From positions 603,453 to 667,452 of the forward strand of contig SCKX01000001.1 in assembly GCA_004100325.1 (NCBI GenBank): a stretch of DNA of 64,000 nt. Reading direction: 5' to 3'. The DNA is from Candidatus Microsaccharimonas sossegonensis (GTDB taxonomy: Bacteria; Patescibacteriota; Saccharimonadia; Saccharimonadales; Saccharimonadaceae). Shown here in pieces: positions 54,426 to 63,765 of the stretch. Position numbers and translations under genes: made by a program. Numbering within the stretch: position 1 is the stretch's first letter; each line of letters begins with the position of its first letter. The notes below the pieces were generated by a model, which searched no databases, was not told the DNA's origin, and worked only from the letters and a program-made list of their open reading frames with translations.

Positions 54426-54827
54426 TTAGTAAACCTTTAGCAGCAATTCACCGCCAAGTCGTGCCTTCACAGCATCGTGTCCTGTTATAACACCTTTACT
54501 GGTACTGACAAGGACAATTCCACGACCGCTTTTAACCTTTGGAATGTCGCTTGCGCCGACATAGACTCGGCGACCCGGTTTAGACAATCGAGTGATCTCA
54601 TTGATGGTAGAGGTTTCACCAGGATTGTTAATGGTAACCACCAAGATGTCGCGCGGCTTTGCTGATTCGACTTTGACGTTTGTTAGGTAGCCAGCTTTTT
54701 TGAGTTCTTTGGCAACAGTCACCTTCAATTTACTCGAAGGCACGGTAATTTCGTTCTTGCCAACCATGACTGCATTACGAATGCGGGTAAGAAGGTCAGC
54801 GATTGGGTCTGTAGTTTGTAGTGACAT
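54426..54827 (-). CDS. rpsH: Ribosomal protein S8
   Basis: A 133-aa S8: DPIADLLTRIRNAVMVGKNE, SKPGRRVYVGA and GRGIVLVSTSKGVITGHDA. Central 16S binder. Last gene of the upstream ribosomal operon here. Confidence 0.97.
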   Translation of the reverse strand: MSLQTTDPIADLLTRIRNAVMVGKNEITVPSSKLKVTVAKELKKAGYLTNVKVESAKPRDILVVTINNPGETSTINEITRLSKPGRRVYVGASDIPKVKSGRGIVLVSTSKGVITGHDAVKARLGGELLLKVY

Positions 54828-54841
54828 ACTTTATTCCTTTC

Positions 54842-55111
54842 CTACCAGCTACTCTTAGTAATACCGGGAATTTCTCCCTTTGATGCTTTTTCGCGGAAGT
54901 TAATACGGCTCAGGCCAAAGCGACGCATATATCCGCGTGGTCGTCCATGCAATGCATCACGGTTCTTCCAACGTGATGGTGAACTGTTCTTTGGAAGTCG
55001 TTGGAGACCTTCAAGATCACCCATTTCTTTGAGTTCGGCGCGCTTGCTAGCGAACTTTAAAATCATTTTCTTTCGTTTTTCGTCGCGAGCGACGGCAGAT
55101 GTTTTAGCCAT
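54842..55111 (-). CDS. rpsN: Ribosomal protein S14, zinc-free
   Basis: An 89-aa C-minus S14: [58 protein letters not shown] and ASKGEIPG(I/V)TKSSW. The CxxC pairs are absent. One-base overlap with rplE. Confidence 0.96.
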   Translation of the reverse strand: MAKTSAVARDEKRKKMILKFASKRAELKEMGDLEGLQRLPKNSSPSRWKNRDALHGRPRGYMRRFGLSRINFREKASKGEIPGITKSSW

Positions 55112-55719
55112 TACGAAGCATCTCCTTCCTTCTTCTTATTTTTTTCAAAAGGTACACCAAACTTTTCAAGCAGTGCCCGGCTGTTCGCTTTTGAACCGTT
55201 CTTCATGACAAATGTTACTTGTAAACCGTGAACGTGCTGTGTTTCTTCGAATGATAGTTCGGCAAACACTGATTGATCGGTAATACCAAGATTGTAATTA
55301 CCACCCTTGTCAAATGCTTTTACACTGACACCGTGAAAGTCACGAACCCGTGGCAATGAGACGTTAACAAGGCGGTCGAGGAATTCATACATACGAGCAC
55401 CGCGAAGTGTCACACTTATACCGACACGGTTCATCCCAGCCCGAATTTTAAATCCGGCGATAGATTTTTTCGATATACGGTCGATAGGCATTTGACCAGT
55501 GACCTTTAAGATTGTATTACGTACAGCTTCGTAGTGATGTTTGTCATCTTTGTTCTTACCGATTCCAACGCTGACTACAATTTTTTCGAGTTTTGGCACT
55601 TCGTTAACATTCGAAAGACCGAGTTCGGCTTGTAGTTCCTTGGTATACTGCGTCGTATACAAGGCTTTCAGGCGAGGAGCGGTAGTAATGGTAGCTTTGG
55701 GAGCTGTTGTTGTCGCCAT
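55111..55719 (-). CDS. rplE: Ribosomal protein L5
   Basis: A 202-aa L5: [59 protein letters not shown] and GNYNLGI. Binds 5S rRNA. An Ala/Thr-rich N-terminal tail of ~15 residues and a Lys-rich C-terminus are extra. Confidence 0.97.
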   Translation of the reverse strand: MATTTAPKATITTAPRLKALYTTQYTKELQAELGLSNVNEVPKLEKIVVSVGIGKNKDDKHHYEAVRNTILKVTGQMPIDRISKKSIAGFKIRAGMNRVGISVTLRGARMYEFLDRLVNVSLPRVRDFHGVSVKAFDKGGNYNLGITDQSVFAELSFEETQHVHGLQVTFVMKNGSKANSRALLEKFGVPFEKNKKKEGDAS

Positions 55720-56033
55720 TATTTAATCTCCTTACTATTTTGCTGACGGGCAACACGAGTTGTGCCGCCATCAACGTTCTTTATATAGCCAACACGACTT
55801 GTTTTACCGCGCTTTTCATCGATAACAAGTGCGACCTTGTGCGCAGGCACAGCAACATGAATGTCTTTGTGTGAGCCACGTGGGTTTAATTGGCTTGGTT
55901 TACTGTGACGGTGTTTTTGACCAATACCTTCAACCAAAATACCGTCTTTTGTGACACCGAGGACTTTACCAGTCGTACCTTTATTCGCACCGCTAATGAG
56001 CTTCACTAGGTCACCTTTAATAATTCGTGCCAT
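55719..56033 (-). CDS. rplX: Ribosomal protein L24
   Basis: A 104-aa L24 from the ATG at 56033 (MARIIKGDLVKLISGANKG): KOW motif, then VEGIGQKHRHSKPSQLNPRG. Early assembly initiator. One base from rplN. Confidence 0.96.
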   Translation of the reverse strand: MARIIKGDLVKLISGANKGTTGKVLGVTKDGILVEGIGQKHRHSKPSQLNPRGSHKDIHVAVPAHKVALVIDEKRGKTSRVGYIKNVDGGTTRVARQQNSKEIK

Positions 56034-56034
56034 A

Positions 56035-56403
56035 TTATAGTACCTCCGGCGCAAGGCTAATAATCTTTGCGTACCCTAGGTCACGAAGTTCCCTTGGGAC
56101 GGGACCGAAGACTCGAGTACCTTTAGGGGTCTTGTCTTCGTTAATAATCACAGCAGCGTTGTCATCAAAGACGATCGTGCTGCCATCTTTGCGGCGAATT
56201 TGGTTACGAGTACGTACAATCACTGCTTTGACAACAGATTTCTTCTTTACTGTACCGGTCGGGTTCGCATCTTTCACGCTGGCAACAATAATGTCACCAA
56301 CATGAGCGTACCGACGTCGCGTACCACCGAGAACACGAATACAAAGAATTTCCTTTGCACCGCTGTTGTCAGCTACTTTCAGTCGAGTTTCTTGTTGAAT
56401 CAT
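56035..56403 (-). CDS. rplN: Ribosomal protein L14
   Basis: A 122-aa L14: [45 protein letters not shown] and [10 protein letters not shown]. Interface protein of the 50S subunit. Near-universal length. Confidence 0.98.
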   Translation of the reverse strand: MIQQETRLKVADNSGAKEILCIRVLGGTRRRYAHVGDIIVASVKDANPTGTVKKKSVVKAVIVRTRNQIRRKDGSTIVFDDNAAVIINEDKTPKGTRVFGPVPRELRDLGYAKIISLAPEVL

Positions 56404-56404
56404 A

Positions 56405-56686
56405 CTACTTTGCCTCTACTTCCTCTTCCCTCAGTTCGATAGAACCACGAGATTTCTCGTCGATACGAACTAATGTAAAGAATTTAGTCTTAGAAATAGG
56501 CCGTACTTCAGAGATAGTTACCTTGTCACCAACGCCAGCTTCATTTTTCTCATCATGAGCAGTGTACTTACGAGAAACAGAATACTGCTTGCCGTAAATT
56601 GGGTGAGTTTCACGGCTGGTGACCGTAATAGTGATAGTTTTGTCAGCCTTGTCAGAGGTAACAATGCCGGTCAGTGTTTTTGCCAT
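56405..56686 (-). CDS. rpsQ: Ribosomal protein S17
   Basis: A 93-aa OB-fold S17: [52 protein letters not shown]. An acidic C-terminal tail is added. One base from rplN. Confidence 0.97.
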   Translation of the reverse strand: MAKTLTGIVTSDKADKTITITVTSRETHPIYGKQYSVSRKYTAHDEKNEAGVGDKVTISEVRPISKTKFFTLVRIDEKSRGSIELREEEVEAK

Positions 56687-56687
56687 C

Positions 56688-56960
56688 TTATTTCTCCTCC
56701 TTTGTGTCTGACTTTGAGTCAGTTAATGACTTCGTAGTTGCCGCTGTAATAGCCGTATGGATGCGGGCGATGCCTCTCCGTTGGGCGGTGAGAACGTGAG
56801 GATTAACGAGTTCGCCTTGTTTATGGCTTTTTCGTGATTCAAGATGTTCTAGCTGTAGCTTGCTCAGTTCTTCATGCAGCTGGTCGATCGTTTTTACTTC
56901 GGTTGCTTTTTGTGCCTTTAGCGGTGCTTTCGCGCCAGCTTTAGAATCTTTATTAGCCAT
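56688..56960 (-). CDS. rpmC: Ribosomal protein L29
   Basis: A 90-aa helical-hairpin L29. The core TIDQLHEELSKLQLEHLESR and VLTAQRRGIARIHTAI match, with unusual N-terminal (Lys/Ala) and C-terminal (Thr/Ser/Lys) extensions. Lies at the tunnel exit. Shares a base with rplP. Confidence 0.93.
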   Translation of the reverse strand: MANKDSKAGAKAPLKAQKATEVKTIDQLHEELSKLQLEHLESRKSHKQGELVNPHVLTAQRRGIARIHTAITAATTKSLTDSKSDTKEEK

Positions 56961-57373
56961 TATGCTTGCTCCTTCATAATGAATTTGGTCTTGACCGGCA
57001 ATTTGTGTGCTGCCAGGCGCATCGCCTCGCGCGCAACAGTTTCGTCAACACCCTTCATTTCAAACAAAACGGTACCAGCTTTTACTTTAGCGACGAAAAA
57101 CTCAGGATTACCCTTACCACTTCCCATCTTGACATCTTGTGGTTTACGTGTTCGGGGCGTGTGTGGGAAGATGCGAATCCAAATCTTACCTCCACGTTTG
57201 ATGTGACGCGTCATTGCCTGACGGGAAGCCTCGATCTGGCGTGACGTGATGTCATTGTTATCTTGTGATTGAAGTCCATAGTCACCAAAAGCAACGTAGT
57301 TACCGCGAGTCGCGATACCTTCGTTTTTACCTTTGCGTACTTTTCGGTACTTGGTTTTCTTAGGCAGTAACAT
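56960..57373 (-). CDS. rplP: Ribosomal protein L16
   Basis: A 137-aa L16: [58 protein letters not shown] (seen in parts) and [13 protein letters not shown]. Near the peptidyl-transferase centre and A site. Confidence 0.97.
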   Translation of the reverse strand: MLLPKKTKYRKVRKGKNEGIATRGNYVAFGDYGLQSQDNNDITSRQIEASRQAMTRHIKRGGKIWIRIFPHTPRTRKPQDVKMGSGKGNPEFFVAKVKAGTVLFEMKGVDETVAREAMRLAAHKLPVKTKFIMKEQA

Positions 57374-57375
57374 AC

Positions 57376-58008
57376 CTACACGCTCCTCTCACCTTTGTAA
57401 ATCCAGACTTTCACGCCAATGATACCAGCCGGTGTCTGGGCGCGAGCAGTATGAAAGTCAACGTCAGCACGAAGTGTGTGAAGAGGCACTGAACCTTCAA
57501 TGGTGCGTTCTCGCCTTGCCATCTCAGCATTGTTCAAACGACCGGCAACTTGAATACGAATCCCTTTTGCGCCGGCATTCATGGCATTCCCGGCAGCCAT
57601 TTTGGTTGCACGACGAAAGTTGGCGCGTCTCATCAGTTGATGGGCAATATTTTCTGCAACTAACTTGGCAGATAAGTCTGGACGTTTTACTTCTTCGATG
57701 TTGATGCGAACAGGAAGACTTGCAATCTTTTCAAGCTCGTTCTTTAGTTCGGTAACCCCCGCACCACCACGTCCAATCACAACACCAGCTTTGGCTGTGT
57801 GAATGGTCACAGTGACGAGGTTTGCAGAACGTTCAATTTCAACTCGGGCAATCGTAGGACGACTTGCAAAACGCTTTTCAACGTATTCACGAATCTTGAT
57901 ATCCTCAACCAGTAGACGCGAGAAATCTTTTTTACTTGCAAACCAGCGTGAATCCCAGTTTTTTGTAACTTGAAGACGAAAACTGGCTGGATTAACTTTT
58001 TGACCCAT
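57376..58008 (-). CDS. rpsC: Ribosomal protein S3
   Basis: A 210-aa S3: [22 protein letters not shown] domain [30 protein letters not shown] and VKVWIYKGE. Forms the mRNA entry. One-base overlap with rplV. Confidence 0.97.
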   Translation of the reverse strand: MGQKVNPASFRLQVTKNWDSRWFASKKDFSRLLVEDIKIREYVEKRFASRPTIARVEIERSANLVTVTIHTAKAGVVIGRGGAGVTELKNELEKIASLPVRINIEEVKRPDLSAKLVAENIAHQLMRRANFRRATKMAAGNAMNAGAKGIRIQVAGRLNNAEMARRERTIEGSVPLHTLRADVDFHTARAQTPAGIIGVKVWIYKGERSV

Positions 58009-58463
58009 TACTTCTTCTCCTCTTTAGTAGCTTTTTTGGCTGGTGTCGCTTCGGCTTCGACAGTGGCTGCTTTTGCAGGAGCTTTCTTTACTTTGATCGC
58101 ACCAGTGACTTCAACCAAAATGTTTGAAGATTTCTTTTCAAAGGGTAGTGCGCGTCCACGGCTGGCTGGTACAAATCGCTTGAGGCGTGTTCCAGTCGTG
58201 ACTGAAAGCGTTGAGATAGTCAAAGTCTTGCCGTCAAACCCATGGTTGTTAACCGCGTTTGCCCGAGCGCTTTCAATCACTTTAATTAATGGTCGGGCAG
58301 CCTGCTTTGGAGTGTGATTTAAAATCACAACCGCGTCTGCAACAGTGCGGTTACGAACCAGGCTGGCGACCAAACTGACCTTACGAGGAGTTTGGTCAAC
58401 GTTTTTTGCGTAGGCGCGGACTTTGTCAGCAGCGGCAACTTGATTTTTTGTCGTATTAGCCAT
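58008..58463 (-). CDS. rplV: Ribosomal protein L22
   Basis: A 151-aa L22: DQTPRKVSLVASLVRNRTV, ARANAVNNHGFDGKTL and the tunnel loop PASRGRALPFEKKSSNI. A Lys/Ala/Glu-rich C-terminal extension of ~30 residues is unusual. Confidence 0.95.
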   Translation of the reverse strand: MANTTKNQVAAADKVRAYAKNVDQTPRKVSLVASLVRNRTVADAVVILNHTPKQAARPLIKVIESARANAVNNHGFDGKTLTISTLSVTTGTRLKRFVPASRGRALPFEKKSSNILVEVTGAIKVKKAPAKAATVEAEATPAKKATKEEKK

Positions 58464-58465
58464 GA

Positions 58466-58729
58466 TTATTTCGCTTTGCCTCCGTGTTTACGGAATTTAC
58501 GGGTAGGGCTAAACTCACCGAGTTTGTGACCAACCATATTCTCTGAAATAAGAACCGGAACGTGTACTTTACCGTTATGGACGGCGATTGTACGACCGAC
58601 CATTTCAGGGCTGATAACACTGGCACGTGCCCATGTTTTAATAATTGTTCGGTCTTCAAGACTAAGCGCTGCAACTTTCTTAGCGAGCTTGAAGTCAATG
58701 AAAGGACCTTTTTTCAGTGATCGACTCAT
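58466..58729 (-). CDS. rpsS: Ribosomal protein S19
   Basis: An 87-aa S19: [62 protein letters not shown] in parts. Head protein paired with S13. Confidence 0.98.
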   Translation of the reverse strand: MSRSLKKGPFIDFKLAKKVAALSLEDRTIIKTWARASVISPEMVGRTIAVHNGKVHVPVLISENMVGHKLGEFSPTRKFRKHGGKAK

Positions 58730-58730
58730 A

Positions 58731-59570
58731 TTATCGCTTCCTCTTCGCGTCGTGGCGCGTTCTTACAATTAATCCAGCAACATCTTTACGACGGCGAGTA
58801 CGGTACCCAAGCGTCAACTGGCCCCAAGGAGTACGAGGCGCTTTACCAGGACCGTGTCGTCCACCGTCACCACCACCATGTGGGTGATCTGCGGCGTTCA
58901 TCACAACACCACGGACAGTTGGGCGAATACCTTTACGTCGTTTACGACCAGCTGAACCAACCTTGATGTTTTGGTGTTGAACGTTTCCAACCACACCAAT
59001 TGCAGCTGTTACTTCTAATCTAAATTTACGTACTTCACCTGATGGCATACGTACCTGTGCGTAGTTGTCTTCTTTTGCCATCAGTTGTGCTTTTGTCCCA
59101 GCCGAACGTACCATTTGCGCGCCTTTGCCTGGGTGTAACTCTATCGCGTAAATTTGAGCACCAACGGGAATGTTTGCCAGTGGCATGCGGTTACTTGCTT
59201 CAACCGGAGCCTCCGCACCACTGACGATTACCTTGCCTTTTTCCATTGATGTATCAGCAAGAATATAGTGGTAAGTACCGTGTTGATCTTTGACACGGGC
59301 AATACGGGCACTTCGATTAGGATCGTATTCAATTTCTTCGACCGTCACGGTCAAACCTGCAGCCAAGTTGTGGTTCATCAAACGATAGTGACGTTTGACA
59401 CCACCACCACGATGACGAACGGTGATACGACCTGAATTGTTACGACCGGCATTCTGCTTTTTACTCTTTAAGAGTGATTTGAGTGGTTTACGAGTCGTCA
59501 CTTGGCTCATGTCCTGAGTCGTCATACCACGGCGGGCTGGAGTAGTAGGGTTGTATGCTTTAATTGCCAT
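58731..59570 (-). CDS. rplB: Ribosomal protein L2
   Basis: A 279-aa L2: [37 protein letters not shown] and the functional loop [17 protein letters not shown] with the essential His. Required for subunit joining and peptidyl transfer. Confidence 0.98.
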   Translation of the reverse strand: MAIKAYNPTTPARRGMTTQDMSQVTTRKPLKSLLKSKKQNAGRNNSGRITVRHRGGGVKRHYRLMNHNLAAGLTVTVEEIEYDPNRSARIARVKDQHGTYHYILADTSMEKGKVIVSGAEAPVEASNRMPLANIPVGAQIYAIELHPGKGAQMVRSAGTKAQLMAKEDNYAQVRMPSGEVRKFRLEVTAAIGVVGNVQHQNIKVGSAGRKRRKGIRPTVRGVVMNAADHPHGGGDGGRHGPGKAPRTPWGQLTLGYRTRRRKDVAGLIVRTRHDAKRKR

Positions 59571-59914
59571 TATTTCTTCTCCTCTGTCGCTTTCTTGTCG
59601 GTCTCTTCAACGCCAAAGATATTAAGTGAACTTCCATCAGCCAGTGTCACGTATGCTTTTTTGCTATCAGTTCGCGATGTTGAGCCTGGGTAGCGGTTCT
59701 TCCCGCGAGAAAAACGAATTGCTTTACCAGATTGAACAAGTGTCTTGATGGTGACAATCGTCACGTCGTACTGGCTTTGGACTGCATTTTTGATTTGCTG
59801 CTTGTTCGCAGTCAAGGGAACGTTAAACACATAGATGTTCTTTTGACTCTGTCCGTACGCTTTTTCAGTTGTGACAGGTGTCACGAAGATGGGTGCAGTT
59901 GTGATTGTTTTCAT
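59570..59914 (-). CDS. rplW: Ribosomal protein L23
   Basis: A 114-aa L23 from the ATG at 59914 (MKTITTAPIFVTPVTTEKAY): YVFNVPLTANKQQIKNAVQ, VTIVTIKTL and RYPGSTSRTDSKKAYVTL. Docking site for SRP and trigger factor at the tunnel exit. The track start overlaps rplD. Confidence 0.95.
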   Translation of the reverse strand: MKTITTAPIFVTPVTTEKAYGQSQKNIYVFNVPLTANKQQIKNAVQSQYDVTIVTIKTLVQSGKAIRFSRGKNRYPGSTSRTDSKKAYVTLADGSSLNIFGVEETDKKATEEKK

Positions 59915-59915
59915 A

Positions 59916-60569
59916 TTATGCCTCCTCTCCATTCTTTGGAGTGACCAGCCAGTTCGAAAGGGTTGGAAGTGAAGCTGCCGATAGGACGATGGTGTCGGCA
60001 TTCATAATATGGTATACAGTGAGATATGTGGTACTGACAAGTAGGACGTTCTGAATGTTGTTAGTTGATCGTAGCAGTGCAGGTGTTTTTTCATCAACAA
60101 CCAATAGTGTCTTGCGGTTCAATTGGTTGTCTTTAAAAAACTTAACTGCATCGGCTGTTTTACCGGTTGGCTTGAAATCTAGAACAACAATTTTGCCAGC
60201 TTGGTTCGCTAGTGTTAACGCTTGGCGAACTGCCTGGCGCTTTGCATGAGTCGAGATTTTAATCTTGTAGTTTTCATTGCCAAGAGGACCAAAAACGATT
60301 CCACCTCCACGCCAGATTGGGTTACGTGATGAACCGAAACGGGCCCGGCCAGTTCCCTTTTGCTTCCAAGGTTTTTTACCTCCGCCACTAACTTTACCGC
60401 GTGTTTTTGTGGTTGCACTTGCCTGGCGTGCGGTTGCAAGGTAGGCGTCGTAAGCAAGTTTTAAAAGATTGTGGTTTTTTATTTCCACGTCAAAAACATC
60501 TTTTGGAAGCTGTGTTGATACGGGCGTAGCCACTACTGCTTTAGCTGTAGCTTTAGTATCATTTTTCAT
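59916..60569 (-). CDS. rplD: Ribosomal protein L4
   Basis: A 217-aa L4: TTKTRGKVSGGGKKPWKQKG and GRARFGSSRNPIWRGGGIVFGP (tunnel loop), then VLDFKPTGKTADAVKFF. L4 often represses its own operon in other bacteria. Its ATG overlaps the rplC stop by 4 nt. Confidence 0.97.
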   Translation of the reverse strand: MKNDTKATAKAVVATPVSTQLPKDVFDVEIKNHNLLKLAYDAYLATARQASATTKTRGKVSGGGKKPWKQKGTGRARFGSSRNPIWRGGGIVFGPLGNENYKIKISTHAKRQAVRQALTLANQAGKIVVLDFKPTGKTADAVKFFKDNQLNRKTLLVVDEKTPALLRSTNNIQNVLLVSTTYLTVYHIMNADTIVLSAASLPTLSNWLVTPKNGEEA

Positions 60570-61198
60570 GCTTTTCCTCCTACAGTTGTGCGTGCGTTAA
60601 GCACTATCAGACCTTTTTTGGGACCCGGGACTGCACCACGTAAACCGATCAAGTTATGCTTGCTATCAATGTAGCTGACAACAAGGTTTTTCACTGTTAC
60701 TTGGTCGTGGCCCATCCGACCTGCCATACGCTTGCCTTTAAAAACTTTTTGTGGGTACATCGAACCGATTGACCCTACTTTACGAACATTGCCATTTCCG
60801 CCGTGTGTACTTTTGCTGGTTGCAAAGTTATGGCGTTTCACAGTACCTGCGAATCCTTTACCTTTGCTGACACCAGTTACATCGACGATATCGCCAACTG
60901 CAAATGCGTTGACGTCAATAGTGCTACCGACGGTTATTTCTTCTGGAAGAGCCTCAACACGGAATTCACGAATGAATTTCGGAGTAACAGAGCTGGATTT
61001 GACATGTCCAGCAACGGCCTTGCTCAGGTTCTTACCTAAATCAAATCCTACTTGGACTGCGTTGTAGCCGTCGGTATCGACAGTTTTTACCTGAGTGACA
61101 GTCACAGGACCAGCTTGAATAAGCGTGACAGGAACTGCCTTGCCATCTTCGCTGATGATTTGGGTCATACCAATTTTGGTACCGAGAAGTGCTTTCAT
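60566..61198 (-). CDS. rplC: Ribosomal protein L3
   Basis: A 210-aa L3: MKALLGTKIGMTQIISEDGK, VTGVSKGKGFAGTVKRHNF and HGGNGNVRKVGSIGSMYPQKVFKGKRMAGRMG in parts. First gene of the rplC-rpsH operon here; rpsJ, normally before it, is at 62750 behind two plus-strand genes. Confidence 0.98.
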   Translation of the reverse strand: MKALLGTKIGMTQIISEDGKAVPVTLIQAGPVTVTQVKTVDTDGYNAVQVGFDLGKNLSKAVAGHVKSSSVTPKFIREFRVEALPEEITVGSTIDVNAFAVGDIVDVTGVSKGKGFAGTVKRHNFATSKSTHGGNGNVRKVGSIGSMYPQKVFKGKRMAGRMGHDQVTVKNLVVSYIDSKHNLIGLRGAVPGPKKGLIVLNARTTVGGKA

Positions 61199-61331
61199 AG
61201 ACTTCTAAACTCCCACTTAAAATTCTTGGTGGAAGGCAGTATCTTTACCTTACATCGTAGTGAAACTACGTATGTTATAAGAGAAAGACTTACCAATTCA
61301 CCAAGAATTGCTTGTTATTTTCGTAATGTTA
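61199..61331 (-). promoter_or_regulatory. Structured 5' leader of the rplC operon
   Basis: About 130 nt. AATTCTTGGTG (61221-61231) and CACCAAGAATT (61299-61309) pair perfectly over 11 bp and enclose an inner hairpin (CGTAG-TTTCA-CTACG with flanking ACAT/ATGT). The position matches r-protein leaders such as the L4-regulated S10 leader, though no homology to a named one is visible. Confidence 0.6.
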
Positions 61332-61338
61332 CTGCATT

Positions 61339-61367
61339 ACTATACCAAAGGGGAGTTTCGTCGTCAA
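61339..61367 (-). promoter_or_regulatory. Promoter of the rplC-rpsH operon
   Basis: TTGACG, 17-nt spacer, TATAGT on the minus strand. Confidence 0.75.
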
Positions 61368-61413
61368 GAGGTTCTACCTCTTACATTACGTCCTCCATCA
61401 TCAATCATTGCTG

Positions 61414-61419
61414 TATACT
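61414..61419 (+). promoter_or_regulatory. -10 box of leaderless promoter for the vanY-like gene
   Basis: TATACT ends 6 nt before the ATG at 61426. Confidence 0.55.
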
Positions 61420-61425
61420 AAAAAC

Positions 61426-62340
61426 ATGAAAAAGCCGTTTCATGGTGGTCATCAGCGATTCCTTCGTCGTCATGTCATGAGCTTTCTTATTATTACCAGC
61501 GCTGGGCTTGGTGCTGCTGGCGCGAACTATTGGCTCATCACCACCACAAATAGTGCCATCGACGCAACACAAAAAGCGAGTGCGGCGGCATCAAAAAGTG
61601 CGGATGTAAAGATCGATGCTTTAAAAGTCCAGCGTGCTGCCTAATTAAAAACAAAGCAAGAAGCGGCCGCTAAAGCTGCTGCCCTTCAAGCCCAAACCGC
61701 AACCAGCAAGGCGGCAGCGACGATTGACTCTTCGTCATGTAATACGTCTAAAACGTACAACAATCCAGCATCAATCGACGTTGTCGTCAACAAAAAACAT
61801 TGTATTCAACCACTTACTTATGTTCCTCAGGATCTTGTATCTGTCGCAGATGTGAACGGAAACAGCTATGCACTGAGCGCAAAAATCGCGTCAAGTTTTA
61901 AAGCCATGTCAGATGCCGCTGTGGCAGCCGGCGAAAGTTTTTATATTACAAGCAGCTATCGTTCTTATAACGATCAAGTTTCAACTTATGCTTACTGGGT
62001 AAGAACCAGTGGTGCAAATAACGCTGATACTTTTAGCGCTCGACCTGGCTATAGTGAACATCAAACTGGCCTTGCTTTTGATGTGGCGGCATCTGTCAAT
62101 AGCAAACAATACGTATTGAGTGACTTTAACAAAACAACCCGATACAACTGGCTCCAGGCGAACGCAGCAGATTACGGCTTTATTCAGCGCTATTATGCAG
62201 GCTCGGAGTCGATCACTGGTTATAAAGCTGAAGAATGGCATTACCGCTACGTTGGGGTTGCTGTCGCGAAAGACATGCAAAAAAAAGGCATAAAGACACT
62301 TGAAGAATATTGGGGCGTCTCAGGTGGTAATTACTATTAA
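61426..62340 (+). pseudogene. D-Ala-D-Ala carboxypeptidase (VanY/M15B) interrupted by one in-frame stop
   Basis: The 78-aa and 162-aa track ORFs are in the same frame and separated only by a TAA at 61642-61644. Sequence continues through LKTKQEAAAKAAALQAQ, matching the Ala/Gln/Lys-rich linker before it. Residues ~18-40 are a membrane anchor, followed by an Ala-rich coiled linker and an M15B domain. Zinc ligands and catalytic residues are present (SEHQTGLAFDV; EEWHYRYVG). It would trim pentapeptides in peptidoglycan. A single C-to-T change (CAA to TAA) explains the stop; readthrough or reinitiation at a later start would give an unanchored domain. Confidence 0.8.
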
Positions 62341-62410
62341 CATCGCTTGTGTTTATGAGGATTTTAAGCAATAATACATATATTAGCTAACTTCTAACTT
62401 AAGGATTATC

Positions 62411-62695
62411 ATGGTCGCCAAAAAAAATGCTGCCAAAAAAACCTCCAAAACATTATCAGCATCTAAAAAACTTTCGAAAGGTGTATCAAAAAAGCATTTC
62501 AAGAGTGTCCCGCAAAAAACGGTGTCAATGCGGTCATTTCACCTTTATAAAGATACACTTCCATTCACAACCACTCGACTAACCCGCCAAACTGTCTATT
62601 GGCTCATCCTGCTTACATTTATTGTCGTTACCCAGTTATGGATCCTTAAACTACAAACTGACATTGTGAACTTGACGGCACTTATGAATTATTAA
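62411..62695 (+). CDS. Hypothetical basic single-pass membrane protein
   Basis: A 94-aa protein: a Lys/Ser-rich N-terminal ~40 residues (likely cytoplasmic, nucleic-acid- or phosphate-attracted), then one helix (~62-82, VYWLILLTFIVVTQLWIL). AAGGATT lies near the ATG. Unknown family. Ends at a bidirectional terminator shared with rpsJ. Confidence 0.6.
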   Translation: MVAKKNAAKKTSKTLSASKKLSKGVSKKHFKSVPQKTVSMRSFHLYKDTLPFTTTRLTRQTVYWLILLTFIVVTQLWILKLQTDIVNLTALMNY

Positions 62696-62710
62696 AAACG
62701 ATAAAAGATA

Positions 62711-62733
62711 AAAACCTCCACAATGGAGGTTTT
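62711..62733. terminator. Bidirectional terminator between 62411 gene and rpsJ
   Basis: AAAACCTCCA / TGGAGGTTTT with a 3-nt loop and A/T runs on both sides. Confidence 0.85.
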
Positions 62734-62749
62734 TATTATGAACTTGAAA

Positions 62750-63076
62750 TTACATCCGAATTTCTGCGTCGACACCAGCTGGAAGGCTAAGGTTTTGGAG
62801 GCTGTCGATCGTTTTGGGGGTTGCGTTCGTAATGTCGATAAGACGTTTATGAATACGCATTTCAAATGCTTCACCACCCTTTTTATACACGTGTGGACTT
62901 TTTACAACGGTAAATGTACTACGACGGGTCGGAAGTGGGACGGGTCCGGCGATGTTTGCACCACTACGAATAGCGGTGTCAATAATTTGCTTGGCTGATT
63001 GGTCGATGACCTTGTGGTCATATGCTTTTAGGCGAATACGAATGCGTAGGCCTTGGTCTTTTGCTGCTTCTGCCAT
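62750..63076 (-). CDS. rpsJ: Ribosomal protein S10
   Basis: A 108-aa S10: [40 protein letters not shown] and the conserved [12 protein letters not shown]. Also a transcription antitermination factor (NusE) in bacteria. Separated from rplC by 1.5 kb, so it is transcribed alone from its own promoter. Confidence 0.97.
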   Translation of the reverse strand: MAEAAKDQGLRIRIRLKAYDHKVIDQSAKQIIDTAIRSGANIAGPVPLPTRRSTFTVVKSPHVYKKGGEAFEMRIHKRLIDITNATPKTIDSLQNLSLPAGVDAEIRM

Positions 63077-63179
63077 GATGAAAGTCAGAAACCTTTCTTG
63101 GTTTATATCGTGTAACCTCTGCTCGAATCGCTTTTATGACGTCTGACCGAGTTATCACGAAGGATTGATATTCCCTATT

Positions 63180-63208
63180 ATTGTACCAGTTTTCAGTTTT
63201 TATGTGAA
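63180..63208 (-). promoter_or_regulatory. Promoter of rpsJ
   Basis: TTCACA, 17-nt spacer, TACAAT on the minus strand, giving a ~95-nt leader. It lies back to back with the plus-strand -10 at 63214. Confidence 0.5.
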
Positions 63209-63213
63209 TATGT

Positions 63214-63219
63214 TATAAG
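63214..63219 (+). promoter_or_regulatory. -10 box of leaderless promoter
   Basis: TATAAG ends 7 nt before the chosen ATG at 63227. Confidence 0.45.
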
Positions 63220-63226
63220 TATGTTT

Positions 63227-63667
63227 ATGAATCAATATAATAATTCGCATGTAAACATTACTTATCGTCTGCGAAACATTTTAGAACTCAATGGGCGCTC
63301 ATTAGAATCGGTTGATTTAACTCCAGCCGCTCTCGCTAATATTATTACACAGATTGATGCCGAACTTAGCAAGAAAATGATTGAGGAAGCTGCATTCAAT
63401 CAGGAATACCGACCAACGGCGTCACGATTTATTCGACCGGTTGTCCTTATTGCACGACTTGCACTTGAAGACCAACCTTTTATGGCACTAAATCGACGTG
63501 CTCTTCAAAGTGGTGAACGTTACTTTACCCATGGTAGTGTACTGACCGAAGAAGCTCTACCTTATTGGAATAGCGTTGCAGGAACCGGCTATCAACCACA
63601 AGTCCATAATCTTCGCAGCACTGACGCATCGACTGCCGGCATTTGGCTAGGTATTAGTGAAAAATAG
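63227..63667 (+). CDS. Hypothetical protein between rpsJ and tuf
   Basis: A 146-aa soluble protein (MNQYNNSHVNITYRLRNILE...) of unknown family. It has a helical N-terminal half and a segment of Arg/Ala-rich helices around VLIARLALEDQPF. Start 63227 is chosen for its leaderless spacing (the upstream ATG is 1 nt after the -10). Strand is opposite to the ribosomal genes. Confidence 0.6.
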   Translation: MNQYNNSHVNITYRLRNILELNGRSLESVDLTPAALANIITQIDAELSKKMIEEAAFNQEYRPTASRFIRPVVLIARLALEDQPFMALNRRALQSGERYFTHGSVLTEEALPYWNSVAGTGYQPQVHNLRSTDASTAGIWLGISEK

Positions 63668-63690
63668 TATACATTACGATATTACGATCA

Positions 63691-63721
63691 AAAACCTCCG
63701 ATTGTTTTGACCGGAGGTTTT
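63691..63721. terminator. Bidirectional terminator between 63227 gene and tuf
   Basis: AAAACCTCCG / CGGAGGTTTT with an 11-nt loop and flanking A/T runs. Confidence 0.85.
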
Positions 63722-63765
63722 TCTCTAAAATGATTAGATTTGAAATAATTTGTTACTTATTTACA

